From Bacteriovoracaceae bacterium UBA4097 (lineage in GTDB: Bacteria > Bdellovibrionota > Bacteriovoracia > Bacteriovoracales > Bacteriovoracaceae): a DNA stretch of 23,962 nucleotides. How positions within the stretch are numbered: the stretch's first letter is position 1; every line of letters begins with the position of its first letter. This document shows positions 12,365 through 20,231 of this stretch, one piece after another. The stretch lies in contig DFXX01000046.1 of NCBI GenBank assembly GCA_002381765.1, positions 17,598-41,559 of the forward strand, in the 5' to 3' direction. Position numbers and translations under genes: made by a program. The notes beneath the pieces are model-generated. The model did not search any database, was not told the origin of the DNA, and worked only from the letters and a program-made list of their open reading frames with translations.

Positions 12365-14158
12365 ATGTCATTGTCGAAAAGTATTTCCGGCTCAATGAGA
12401 ACCCATCACTGTGGTGAGTTGAGAGAATCGGATATTGGTAAAACCGTTACACTTTGTGGCTGGTTAAATAAGTACCGAAATCTCGGAAGTCTGCATTTCA
12501 TCGATTTGCGGGATAAATATGGCATTACCCAATTGGGCTTTGAGCAGTTTAAAGGTGATGTAAACGAACTTCGTAAATTTTCTTTAGAATCGGTCATCCT
12601 TGCAACTGGTAAGGTTGCCGCCCGTCCTGATTCTGCTAAGAACCCGAATATGGCCACGGGTATAGTGGAAGTTCAGGTAGAGGAGATTAGGCTTCTTTCC
12701 TATGCTGAGGAAGTTCCATTCTTGCCTCATGGTATGGTTCAGGCGACTGAAGATTTAAGATTAAAATATCGCTATTTAGATTTGAGATCTAAGAAACTTC
12801 AAGAAATTCTTACTCTTCGCTCTAATGCAACCAGAATGGCGAGAACCTCTCTTTATGACTTAGGCTTTACTGAAGTCGAAACACCTATTCTTTATAAAAC
12901 TACTCCAGAAGGGGCCAGAGATTATATCGTACCTTCTCGGGTTCATCCGGGAAAAGTTTATGCTCTTCCTCAATCTCCTCAAACCTTAAAGCAGCTTCTC
13001 ATGATCGCTGGTACGGATAAGTATTTTCAAATCTGCCGCTGTTTTAGAGATGAAGATCTAAGAGCGGATAGACAGCCGGAGTTTACTCAAATTGATATTG
13101 AGGTTTCATTTCCGACTCTTGATTATATGAAAAATCTTGCAACCAATCTTGTGAGCAAAGTCTTCAATATGCCAGAAGGATTTCAAATGAAGTCCATCTC
13201 TTATGATGAAGTTATGCGAGATTATGGTTCAGATAAGCCAGATGTGCGTTTTGGTCTAAAGCACATGGTAGTGACTGATCTCTTTAAAGGATCTGCTTTT
13301 ACTACATTCTCTGAAGTCGCTGAACACAATGGCGGACTTATTAAGGCGATCTTCTTTCCGCACACCATGGGAACCATGGCCCGTAAAGATATCGATGGGC
13401 TAGTAGAAATAGTTAAGCCCTATGGCGGAAAAGGGGTGGCCTGGTTTAAGGTCGAGAATGGTCAGTTGAGCGGTGGAATCTCCAAGTTTATAGATGCCAA
13501 TCTTTTAAGTGCTCTCTCAGATAGATCATCTGACAAGGGTGATGGACTCTGGTTCTTCTTTGCAGATAAGAAAGAAGGAGTCGTACAAGATTGTGCCGAT
13601 GCTTTGAGAAGACATTTAGGTAAGACATTCAAACTCTTTAATCCTGATGAGTATGCCTTCCTATGGGTATATGACTTTCCTTTGTTTGATTATGATGAAG
13701 AGGCGAATACTCTAGGGGCCAAACACCACCCATTCACACGTCCTAAAGATGAAGACCTCGAGCTTTATTATTCTGATGATAAATCCAAGGTGAAAGATGT
13801 TAAGGCCTATGCTTATGACATCGTTTGTAATGGATATGAGATTGGGGGAGGATCACTTCGAATATTCGATAATAAGCAACAGAGTCGTATGTTTGAGTTA
13901 CTAGGACTCTCTCCAGAAGAGTGCCAACATCAATTTGGATTTTTCATTGAGGCCCTGAAATATGGTACCCCTCCTCATGCGGGAATGGCATTTGGTATGG
14001 ACAGGATTGTCATGCTTCTTGCTAAAACCGATTCCATTAGAGATGTTATTGCTTTCCCTAAAACAGCTTCAGCCACGGATCTTATGGCCAGCTCACCATC
14101 AGTGCCTAATGTGGCACAAACCAAGGAATTGGGTTTTACGTGGTTAAATCAAAAGTAG
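12365..14158 (+). CDS. aspS: Aspartyl-tRNA synthetase
   Basis: AspRS attaches aspartate to tRNA-Asp. The 597-residue length is typical of the bacterial type. It has an N-terminal OB-fold anticodon-binding domain (residues about 11-115; GKTVTLCGWLNKYRNLGSL, FIDLRDKYG), then the class II core with the ETPILYKTTPEGARDY region, motif 2 CFRDEDLRADRQPEFTQID, a bacteria-specific GAD insertion domain in the middle, and motif 3 GMAFGMDRIVMLL near the end. The C-terminal FPKTASATDLMASSPS is the usual AspRS ending. TAGGAG (12354-12359) gives the SD for the ATG at 12365; the family-typical start MRTHHCGEL is at residue 11, so the product carries a short extension. The end overlaps the next gene by 19 bases, so aspS and the two signalling genes downstream probably form one operon. 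Confidence 0.97.
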   Translation: MSLSKSISGSMRTHHCGELRESDIGKTVTLCGWLNKYRNLGSLHFIDLRDKYGITQLGFEQFKGDVNELRKFSLESVILATGKVAARPDSAKNPNMATGIVEVQVEEIRLLSYAEEVPFLPHGMVQATEDLRLKYRYLDLRSKKLQEILTLRSNATRMARTSLYDLGFTEVETPILYKTTPEGARDYIVPSRVHPGKVYALPQSPQTLKQLLMIAGTDKYFQICRCFRDEDLRADRQPEFTQIDIEVSFPTLDYMKNLATNLVSKVFNMPEGFQMKSISYDEVMRDYGSDKPDVRFGLKHMVVTDLFKGSAFTTFSEVAEHNGGLIKAIFFPHTMGTMARKDIDGLVEIVKPYGGKGVAWFKVENGQLSGGISKFIDANLLSALSDRSSDKGDGLWFFFADKKEGVVQDCADALRRHLGKTFKLFNPDEYAFLWVYDFPLFDYDEEANTLGAKHHPFTRPKDEDLELYYSDDKSKVKDVKAYAYDIVCNGYEIGGGSLRIFDNKQQSRMFELLGLSPEECQHQFGFFIEALKYGTPPHAGMAFGMDRIVMLLAKTDSIRDVIAFPKTASATDLMASSPSVPNVAQTKELGFTWLNQK

Positions 14159-15498
14159 CTGGTAGCGAATATCTGATCCTCTCTGATGAGGATCAGAGTT
14201 CTTTAAATGTGCATGCGACGGCCTTAAAATATTTTTATGGAGGTCGCATTGTTACAGCTACCAGTCATGTTGATACTATTGAATTACTTAACTTACATGG
14301 AAGACCAGAGCTTTTATTTGTTGATTACAACATTCTGATTAAGGAAGGGGGAAAGCTCCATTCTTTCGTTGAAAGCAGTGGACTTCATATGCCCATGATC
14401 GTTGCCCAGGAGCAGAACACAGATCCTCTTGTTCTGGAGCAATTCCCGGTTTCTTCGGTGCTTCAGAAACCCGTGAGTGTTGAGGCTTTAACCAACTTAG
14501 TAAAACAGATAACTAATGCTCCTGTATCGACTCCGAGCCATGTTCCGATTTCTATTCAAACTTTACTTCAGTTTACCAATGGTGAATTTGATTTTTATCT
14601 TAAACTCTCTGGTAGAAACTTTATCAAGATCATAAATAAGGGTGATATTTTCACCAATCAAGATGCTGAAAAACTACTGGCAAAAGGCATTAAGGAAGTT
14701 CATGTGAAAGCTTCTGATAGCCATGACCTTCTGAAGATTTGTGAAGATAGGCTTCTCATGCGAGTTAAGGAAGCCGGTAATCTTCCAGTAGAAGAAGGTG
14801 TTCTGATTGTCATCGGGGCCATCGAGCAAGTCGAATCCATTTCTAAAGCACTTGGCTGGACCAATGAAGTCGCACTTTCTGCTCAAAAAACGGTCTCCTC
14901 GGCTATAGAAATTCTTATTCAAAATTCACAGATGACACAAACCCTGAAGAAGCGTTTTTTAAACCCTTCTTCTCCCTATGCCATGCATATAGGGCTTCAA
15001 ACTTATTTAACCTGTGGTTTTTGTAAACTACTAGGTTGGACTGAAGAATCTACTCAGACTAAGCTGGTTATGGCCTCTCTTCTTCATGATGTCTCTTTGG
15101 ATGAGTCTTATTATGATGATATTAGGACCTGGAATAAAAAAGCGTCTAATTCCAAGATCAAAGCCGCTGAAGTCGTTCAATACAGAAATCATCCATTAGA
15201 GGCTTCAAAATTTGCCAGTACTTTGAAGGTTCTTCCTCCAGATGTTGAGAAGATTATCCTTCAACACCATGAAACGCCCGATGGGAAAGGTTTTCCTAGA
15301 GGTCTTGCATCTAATCAGATATCTTCCCTGACTTCACTGTTTATCATGATTGAAGATCTTATTGGATTTATCGGAGAAGGAAGACATATTGAAAGTAGTA
15401 TTAGTGATTACTTAACTTGGGGAGAAACCAAATACTCAAGTGGGTACTTTAAGAAGATCTTCGATGTAATGAAAGAAAAAATATCGTCAGGGGTTTAA
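14140..15498 (+). CDS. Receiver-like plus HD-GYP-type signalling protein (copy 1)
   Basis: The 452-residue protein has an N-terminal response-regulator receiver-like domain (acidic pair near Asp16-Glu17, probable phospho-Asp62 in LLFVDYN, Lys110 in LQKP), a middle domain at about 135-205, and a C-terminal HD domain of HD-GYP type. The HD part shows His316-Asp317 in LLHDVSLDE, RNHPLEA, and QHHETPDGKGFP (His376-His377-Glu, then GFP in place of GYP). HD-GYP enzymes hydrolyse cyclic di-GMP, but the usual HDxGK is HDVSL, so activity is uncertain. The conserved Ser/Thr of the receiver is not evident (IVAQEQ), which suggests weaker phospho-signalling. It starts with GTG inside the end of aspS, overlapping by 19 bases; AAGGA lies upstream. 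It is followed after six bases by a paralogue, evidently from tandem duplication. Confidence 0.85.
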   Translation: MVKSKVAGSEYLILSDEDQSSLNVHATALKYFYGGRIVTATSHVDTIELLNLHGRPELLFVDYNILIKEGGKLHSFVESSGLHMPMIVAQEQNTDPLVLEQFPVSSVLQKPVSVEALTNLVKQITNAPVSTPSHVPISIQTLLQFTNGEFDFYLKLSGRNFIKIINKGDIFTNQDAEKLLAKGIKEVHVKASDSHDLLKICEDRLLMRVKEAGNLPVEEGVLIVIGAIEQVESISKALGWTNEVALSAQKTVSSAIEILIQNSQMTQTLKKRFLNPSSPYAMHIGLQTYLTCGFCKLLGWTEESTQTKLVMASLLHDVSLDESYYDDIRTWNKKASNSKIKAAEVVQYRNHPLEASKFASTLKVLPPDVEKIILQHHETPDGKGFPRGLASNQISSLTSLFIMIEDLIGFIGEGRHIESSISDYLTWGETKYSSGYFKKIFDVMKEKISSGV

Positions 15499-15504
15499 GA
15501 AAAA

Positions 15505-16842
15505 ATGCTTTATATATTAGTTGTAGACGACGAAGCAGACATTCGGGAAATAGTTGAAATGGGTCTAAGTGCTGCATATCCTCTGGACGTCGCACTAGCT
15601 TCTTCAGGGAAAGATGCACTTGAGATTATAGAGCAGAGAGGAAAACCTGAAATTATTATATCTGATTATCGTATGCCTAATGGCGACGGTGTTTTTCTCT
15701 TTGAGTCTTTAAAAAAACTTAAATTAGATATTCCATTTGTCGTGTGCTCGGCAAATCCTTTAGCTGAATTAGAAAGTGTTTTCCCACATATAAGTGGTTA
15801 TGTTCAAAAGCCCAAAATTCTTAAAGCTATTTTGAATCAAGTTGATACTGTCGTAGCAAGATATGAAGAAGCTCCTGAATATGTCCCTGTTAGAATTCCG
15901 CTTCTGCTACGTCTGGGTCAAATCGATTTCAACCTGTTTATGCGTCTTTCTAAAAAGAAGTATATTAAGGTCATCAATAGTGGGGATATCTTTCTTGAAT
16001 CAGATGCCAAAAGATTTCTTAATAAAAAGCTTACTCATCTCTATATTTCTGCAGCCGACGCGGATATCTATCTCAAATCATTTGAAAAAGATCTGACATT
16101 GCTTATGTCTACCGAAGAGATTTCAGAGGAGGAGCAACTTGAAGTTTCCTTTGACTCAATCGAGGCCATCGAAAGACTCGCTTCCGTTATGGGGTGGACT
16201 CCAGAGGTCATTGAGACGGCTAAAAAAAGTGTAAGGATGGCAATCAAGAGCATAACCAAAGAGCAGGCCATTATAAAAATCCTTAAAAAGAAGTTTTCTA
16301 ATCACTCCTCTGGTTATAGTAAGCATGTCACCATGCTCTCGATGCTTTCTTGTTTATTTAGTCATCATTTAGGGTGGGTTAGTGAAGCAACCCAGATGAA
16401 GCTCGCCATGGCAGCCTTGCTTCATGATGTGACTTTGGATGAGGAGTACTACAGTGATATCAATCGTTGGAATCAAAGAGCTCTCAATTTAGCTGATAAA
16501 TCGCCAGAGACAATTAATTATCGAAATCATCCAATTGAATCGGCCAATCTTGTTCTTACAATGAAGAACTTGCCACCAGATGTTGATCAAATCATTGTTC
16601 AGCATCACGAATTAAAAGACGGATCCGGTTTTCCTAGAGGGATTTCCTATACTCGCATAAGTCCATTGACCGCTCTATTTATCATTACCGAGGATCTTGT
16701 AAATTTCCTGGAAGCGGTTGAGCCGGTTGAAGAAGCCATTCATTCCTACATCTCTTCGCGAGAAGACGTCTATACTTCCGGCAGTTTTAAAAAAATCTAT
16801 AAGGGAATACGCGATAGTCTCACTCTAGGCAGCGAGATCTAA
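15505..16842 (+). CDS. Response regulator with HD-GYP-type output (copy 2)
   Basis: The 445-residue paralogue of the upstream gene has a canonical receiver: Asp8-Asp9 in LVVDDEADI, phospho-Asp54 in IISDYRMPNGDG, Ser82 in VVCSAN, and Lys102 in VQKP. The middle domain (about 128-198) and HD domain follow, with His307-Asp308 in LLHDVTLDE, RNHPIES, and QHHELKDGSGFP (His367-His368-Glu369; GFP instead of GYP). Metal ligands of an HD-GYP phosphodiesterase appear to be kept, but the Lys of HDxGK is not, so cyclic di-GMP hydrolysis is plausible, not shown. The gene starts six bases after copy 1 with little SD. Its 3' end overlaps the convergent RDD gene by 18 bases. No sensor kinase is adjacent, so the input partner must be elsewhere. 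Confidence 0.88.
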   Translation: MLYILVVDDEADIREIVEMGLSAAYPLDVALASSGKDALEIIEQRGKPEIIISDYRMPNGDGVFLFESLKKLKLDIPFVVCSANPLAELESVFPHISGYVQKPKILKAILNQVDTVVARYEEAPEYVPVRIPLLLRLGQIDFNLFMRLSKKKYIKVINSGDIFLESDAKRFLNKKLTHLYISAADADIYLKSFEKDLTLLMSTEEISEEEQLEVSFDSIEAIERLASVMGWTPEVIETAKKSVRMAIKSITKEQAIIKILKKKFSNHSSGYSKHVTMLSMLSCLFSHHLGWVSEATQMKLAMAALLHDVTLDEEYYSDINRWNQRALNLADKSPETINYRNHPIESANLVLTMKNLPPDVDQIIVQHHELKDGSGFPRGISYTRISPLTALFIITEDLVNFLEAVEPVEEAIHSYISSREDVYTSGSFKKIYKGIRDSLTLGSEI

Positions 16843-17406
16843 ATATTCAGCATTCTCGGACTTCGTATTTTCATGAGTAAGAATTAATAAATCAACCGAG
16901 GGCTGATCCTTGATTGTCATTAATTGGCGATAGAGATAATCGTGATTCGCGGTGCTTTGCTCAAGAGGTGACCAGAAGGAGCTTAATCCTCCTGTGAGGC
17001 AATAAATAGCTGAATAAGTTGCGTGACGGAAGGCCGATCGAAAACTACGCTCCTTAAGTGAAACTCTGATCTTACTCACATGATGACCCCAGCTCTGTCC
17101 ACTGTTCAGAAAGTAGCTAAAAAAATAATAGCTGAAGAGGACAAAGGGAATGAGGGCCATTGAGTAATTTGAGTGCATTGAAGAATAGGCTGCTTTTAAG
17201 CTCCAAGTCGGGAGGAAGTCTTTCACTGAAAGAGAGAAGACTTTGCTCGCTCCAATTGTGATGGTAGCAATAAGACAAAAGTCCAGATAATGGGCGAGAT
17301 AGATTCTCCAGGCATGAACACTTTCATCTTTTAGGGAAGCATGTAAAACTTCCGCAGGAATTTTTTGAGATGAGTTGGCATAGTCCATTAGATCTAGATT
17401 TGTCAT
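16825..17406 (-). CDS. RDD family membrane protein
   Basis: The 193-residue protein fits the RDD family of small polytopic membrane proteins: the helix with WRIYLAHYLDFCLI supplies the Arg and Asp typical of the first membrane segment, and GQSWGHHVSKIRV corresponds to the conserved GQTxGKxxxxIRV loop. Three hydrophobic segments are visible at about residues 34-57, 80-101 and 128-143. The function of most RDD proteins is unknown; some have been linked to cation/proton exchange. It lies 46 bases after mutS on the minus strand, and its SD AGAGGT sits in a stable hairpin (17411-17441), suggesting that its translation depends on that of mutS. The 3' end overlaps the HD-GYP gene by 18 bases. Confidence 0.75.
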   Translation of the reverse strand: MTNLDLMDYANSSQKIPAEVLHASLKDESVHAWRIYLAHYLDFCLIATITIGASKVFSLSVKDFLPTWSLKAAYSSMHSNYSMALIPFVLFSYYFFSYFLNSGQSWGHHVSKIRVSLKERSFRSAFRHATYSAIYCLTGGLSSFWSPLEQSTANHDYLYRQLMTIKDQPSVDLLILTHENTKSENAEYLDLAA

Positions 17407-17410
17407 GAAT

Positions 17411-17441
17411 ACCTCTGAATAGTCTTTCGGCTATCAGAGGT
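17411..17441 (-). promoter_or_regulatory. SD-sequestering hairpin between mutS and the RDD gene
   Basis: On the minus strand ACCTCTGA pairs perfectly with TCAGAGGT (8 bases), extended by TAG/CTA beyond one bulged T, with loop CCGAAAGA. The SD AGAGGT forms part of the 3' arm and is four bases from the ATG. The 5' arm begins 11 bases after the mutS stop, within reach of a terminating ribosome, so unfolding by ribosomes finishing mutS would expose the SD. Confidence 0.6.
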
Positions 17442-17452
17442 AAATAATTGAG

Positions 17453-20119
17453 TTAAAGCTCGTGCAGTTGCTGTTTAAAATCATGCAGCTTTTGCAGGGC
17501 CTGAAGGGGGGTGAGATTCATCAGGTCTAACTGCTTTAAATTCTGCTCCAGGACACTAAGATGATCAGGTACTATAGGGGTAGGAATATTAAAGAAGGTC
17601 AATTGATTATCCGGGATAATCTTACTCAAGAGACCGCTGGCAGGTTTTTCTTCCTTCTCTTCGAGTTCCTTCAATATCTCTCTAGAACGTTTAAGCACTT
17701 CCCTGGGAAGGCCTGCGAGTTCTGCTACGTGAATACCAAAACTTTGAGTGGCTCCTTGCTCAATCAACTCATATAAAAATTGAACCTTCCCGTTTTTTTG
17801 CTCGGTTCTAACCGTGTAGTTTTTGGCCTCGGGTAAGCTATCTACCAGTTCAATAAGTTCATGGTAATGGGTCGCAAATAAGGTGATTGGTTTAAGGACT
17901 TTTACAAAATGCTCCACTAGTGCCCAGGCTATAGAGAGACCATCATAGGTAGAAGTTCCACGGCCAATCTCATCCAAAATAATAAGAGACTTACTTGAGG
18001 CGTGTCGCAGGATCTCAGCCGTTTCTGCCATCTCTACCATAAAGGTCGATTGGCCTTTAATGATGTCATCAGAGGCACCTAAGCGCGAGAAAAGGTAATC
18101 GCATATTCCCAAGCGTGCTGAGTTCGCGGGAACAAAGCATCCCATTTGTGCGAGATATTGTATGATGGCAACTTCTCTCATAACAGTTGTTTTACCGGCC
18201 ATATTAGGACCTGTGATGAGTCCAAAGAAGCAGTCTTCGTTTAGCTTCACATCATGGGTAACAAAGCTATCAAGGATATTTGCCTTAATCAGTGGGTGCC
18301 AGGCACCTTTTATTTCCACCATCCTGCGATCGGCTTCGAGTGTCGGGCGCACAAAGTTTTCTTGCAGACTTATCCATGCCAGCGACTGAAAGACATCGAT
18401 CTGGGCCAGTCGTTTGGCCACATCCAGAATGAGGTGAGAATTCCCTGATACTTCACTGGTGATGGATTCAAAGATCTCTTTTTCAAGCTTAATGAGTTTA
18501 TCAAGAGCGGAAGTAACATCTTTTTCGAAGAGTTCAAGCTCAGCTGTGACATATCTTTCATTATTCACCAGAGTTTGACGACGAATGAAGTCCTTTGGAA
18601 CTTTATAGAGATGAGATTTTGAAACCTCGATAAAGTAGCCAGAGATATTGTTATGCCTGATTTTTAAATTAGAGATGCCCGTTTTATTTCGATATTCAGT
18701 TTCTAGTTTTAAGATTTCTTCAGCGGCAGAATTTGAAAGCTTGGCCAGGCGATCTCTTTCTTTGTGCGCTCCTGGACGAATAAGATTTCCCTTATCGGCA
18801 TGGGCACCCATCTCATCACTGATAGTATTTCTAATCTGGCTACTTAAGTGTTTGAGGAAATCCACATCTTTTTTAGGAAGTTTCTGGAAGAAGCTAAAGC
18901 CTTCCTGATCCATTTCTTCTTGAATGACAAAATAGGACTCGATAGCAAATGCAAGGTTTAGCATGTCACCAGCATTCACTTTAGCCGTTGAGACCTTGGC
19001 CATAATTCGATCAATATCACGAACATCTTCCAGGCGACTTCTCAAGTTCTTCATGACCTGAGGCTTTTCCATCAAAGAGGAAATAAGATCAAGACGTCGG
19101 TTAATGGCCGCGAGATCACATAGCGGATTTTGGAAGAATTGTTTTAAATGTCTGGTACCCATGGATGTTTTAGTCTTATCCATGTATCCCAGAAGTGACT
19201 TCGATTCGCTTTCTCTGTTACGAGGAAAAATTTCTAGACCTGATAAGGTGGCATAAGTCACCTTCATGCTGTCTTCATTATTGATGAGACGGAAGGGTCT
19301 TAAGTGGCTCACTTTTTCCAGTGTTTGAGTTGAAGTTACATAATAACTTAAAGCGCCCAAGGGGGAGAGGATGGAAGGTTGCTGAGCAATGATCCCGTCT
19401 CTTTGATAAGTGGGTATAAGCTTTTGAATGTAGAAGCCAGAATGCTTTTCTTCAAAATACTCCTGACTTAAATGAGTTTTAAGAATATCAAGGGCATTTA
19501 AATGATCTTCTAAGATTGGATACTTTTCCCACTGTCCAAGGTAAGAGATAAACTCCTTGGGTCTAGTCATCATGAGTTTTTCGCAAAGCTCTTCGATGGT
19601 TTTGAAATTTACTCCGAAGAAATCTCCGGTAGTGAAATCCAGAAGTACCAGCATGAAGAGACCATGGTCTTGGAAGGCAGAGGCAATAAACTTATTTTCA
19701 GTTTGAGAAGCCTTATCCAGATCATAAGGCATACCAGGACTCACGATTTGCGTGACGGCCCTTTTAACAATGCCTTTAGCGGTCTTGGGGTCTTCTACCT
19801 GTTCACAGATCACGACCTTCTTTCCAAGTTGAGAGATTCGATCGACGTAGGTCGCAGCCGCATGATGGGGAATACCCGCCATCGGTATAGGAACATCGCC
19901 TAGCTTGCCTCTCACTGTTAGCGAGATATTCAAGAGGCGAGCGGCTTCTCGGGCATCTTCAAAAAACATTTCATAGAAGTCACCCATGCGGAACATAAGG
20001 ATGATGTCCGGGTATTGTTTTTTTACCTGGTAATATTGCTCCATCATAGGAGTGAGTTTTATGCCAGCATTAACCAGCGATGATAGTGTCTGATGCTCAG
20101 GAAGTGTTTGATTTTGCAT
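17453..20119 (-). CDS. mutS: DNA mismatch repair protein MutS
   Basis: MutS recognises base mismatches and small loops and recruits MutL. The 888-residue length and domain order fit MutS1. The mismatch-recognition motif FYE occurs at Phe48-Tyr-Glu50 in RMGDFYEMFFEDA; Walker A is GPNMAGKTT from residue 637 (Lys643); Walker B is LIILDEIGRGTST with Asp716-Glu717. The C-terminal tail after about residue 830 carries a dimerisation-type helix. No strong SD precedes the ATG at 20119; the family-typical KLTPMMEQYYQVK starts about 20 residues in, so a later start is possible but not indicated. No mutL is adjacent. The gene heads a minus-strand unit with the RDD gene and is divergent from lptCA across a 112-base spacer. 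Confidence 0.97.
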   Translation of the reverse strand: MQNQTLPEHQTLSSLVNAGIKLTPMMEQYYQVKKQYPDIILMFRMGDFYEMFFEDAREAARLLNISLTVRGKLGDVPIPMAGIPHHAAATYVDRISQLGKKVVICEQVEDPKTAKGIVKRAVTQIVSPGMPYDLDKASQTENKFIASAFQDHGLFMLVLLDFTTGDFFGVNFKTIEELCEKLMMTRPKEFISYLGQWEKYPILEDHLNALDILKTHLSQEYFEEKHSGFYIQKLIPTYQRDGIIAQQPSILSPLGALSYYVTSTQTLEKVSHLRPFRLINNEDSMKVTYATLSGLEIFPRNRESESKSLLGYMDKTKTSMGTRHLKQFFQNPLCDLAAINRRLDLISSLMEKPQVMKNLRSRLEDVRDIDRIMAKVSTAKVNAGDMLNLAFAIESYFVIQEEMDQEGFSFFQKLPKKDVDFLKHLSSQIRNTISDEMGAHADKGNLIRPGAHKERDRLAKLSNSAAEEILKLETEYRNKTGISNLKIRHNNISGYFIEVSKSHLYKVPKDFIRRQTLVNNERYVTAELELFEKDVTSALDKLIKLEKEIFESITSEVSGNSHLILDVAKRLAQIDVFQSLAWISLQENFVRPTLEADRRMVEIKGAWHPLIKANILDSFVTHDVKLNEDCFFGLITGPNMAGKTTVMREVAIIQYLAQMGCFVPANSARLGICDYLFSRLGASDDIIKGQSTFMVEMAETAEILRHASSKSLIILDEIGRGTSTYDGLSIAWALVEHFVKVLKPITLFATHYHELIELVDSLPEAKNYTVRTEQKNGKVQFLYELIEQGATQSFGIHVAELAGLPREVLKRSREILKELEEKEEKPASGLLSKIIPDNQLTFFNIPTPIVPDHLSVLEQNLKQLDLMNLTPLQALQKLHDFKQQLHEL

Positions 20120-20160
20120 GGCCAGAGGTTAGCAAAAACCGAGAAGATACGTCATCTTTT

Positions 20161-20182
20161 TTTGCCTTACACTCAAGGCAAA
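20161..20182. promoter_or_regulatory. Inverted repeat between mutS and lptCA
   Basis: TTTGCCTT-ACACTC-AAGGCAAA is a perfect 8-base dyad with a 6-base centre in the divergent spacer, about 40 bases upstream of the lptCA -10. It is preceded on the plus strand by a T-run, so it has no terminator polarity in either direction. A regulator-binding site is the simplest reading. Confidence 0.55.
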
Positions 20183-20217
20183 GACTTCTTTAACTATATG
20201 TAATTCCGAGAACATAC

Positions 20218-20223
20218 TATAAT
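20218..20223 (+). promoter_or_regulatory. Perfect -10 element just upstream of lptCA
   Basis: TATAAT ends 8 bases before the ATG, predicting a transcript start at about 20229-20230 and an almost leaderless mRNA; consistent with this, no SD precedes the ATG at 20232. The -35 region at 16-18 base spacing is poor. Confidence 0.5.
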
Positions 20224-20231
20224 AACAAGAT

